Part shown: piece by piece, positions 5,050-5,117 of the stretch
How positions within the stretch are numbered: the first letter of the stretch is position 1
How the letters are laid out: every line of letters starts with the position of its first letter
Made by a program: the position numbers and the translations under genes
The notes under the pieces: generated by a model
Databases searched by the model: none
What the model saw: only the letters and a program-made list of their open reading frames with translations
What the model was told of the DNA's origin: nothing
Source: Chloroflexi bacterium RBG_13_46_14
Lineage (GTDB): Bacteria; Chloroflexota; Dehalococcoidia; Dehalococcoidales; UBA2162
Length of the DNA: 5,117 nt
Assembly: GCA_001796415.1 (NCBI GenBank)
Contig: MGML01000053.1
Location: forward strand, 3,226-8,342
Reading direction: 5' to 3'

Positions 5050-5117
5050 GTTAAGACCTTGCGTTTATTAACTGCGTATGATATTTTTCAAGGAATTATC
5101 AATATTCATGATTTGCG
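5050..5117 (+). CDS. Possible N-terminal fragment of an unidentified gene, running off the right edge
   Basis: The frame is open from 5008 (after a TAA at 5005-5007) to the window end. From 5050 it reads xKTLRLLTAYDIFQGIINIHD, which looks like a protein N-terminus, and GAAAGGGG (5035-5042) is well spaced (7 nt) from codon 5050. However that codon is GTT, not a normal start; the first usual start is TTG at 5059, 16 nt from the ribosome site and therefore poorly placed. The + strand promoter at 4891-4919 points at it. Only about 20 codons are visible, so I cannot assign a family or be sure it is coding. Confidence 0.3.

Overview
The window reads as ordinary bacterial chromosome, moderately GC-balanced in the left two thirds and AT-rich at the right. 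Gene content (a 4-hydroxybutyryl-CoA dehydratase-type enzyme, a lipoprotein serpin, a small double zinc-ribbon protein that starts MSFEDK) recalls anaerobic Chloroflexota such as Dehalococcoidia. This placement is an inference from gene content only; a low-GC Firmicute or related anaerobe is not excluded. No tRNA, rRNA, CRISPR array, transposase or long repeat was seen.

Layout. On the + strand: the 3' end of a 4-hydroxybutyryl-CoA dehydratase-like gene (to 409) closed by a hairpin terminator; a secreted, probably lipid-anchored serpin (536-1819) with its own promoter and a strong terminator; a small Cse60-like protein (2062-2298) behind a good promoter; and a 102-residue zinc-ribbon protein (2474-2782) that very probably starts at an in-frame TTG. 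A bidirectional hairpin (2800-2849) separates these from a convergent - strand pair: a TetR-family regulator (4839-4225) followed 161 bp downstream by an MFS transporter (4063-2861). The right end (4840-5117) is an AT-rich control region with back-to-back promoters and perhaps the beginning of a + strand gene that runs off the window.

How the genes fit together. The left genes each appear to be their own transcription unit. The TetR/MFS pair looks like a classic regulator plus efflux cassette: the transporter has its own sigma-70-type promoter whose -10 box sits at the exact centre of a 7+7 bp inverted repeat, a likely operator. The transporter is odd: its frame encodes a good first membrane segment, but that segment is not preceded by any ATG, GTG or TTG, so it either starts at a rare codon (ATA with a well-placed Shine-Dalgarno) or has lost its start. 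The best biological leads are this start-codon anomaly, the operator geometry, and the serpin with a fully inhibitory-type hinge and a predicted Thr-Ser scissile bond. I saw no strong evidence of an undescribed multi-gene system.
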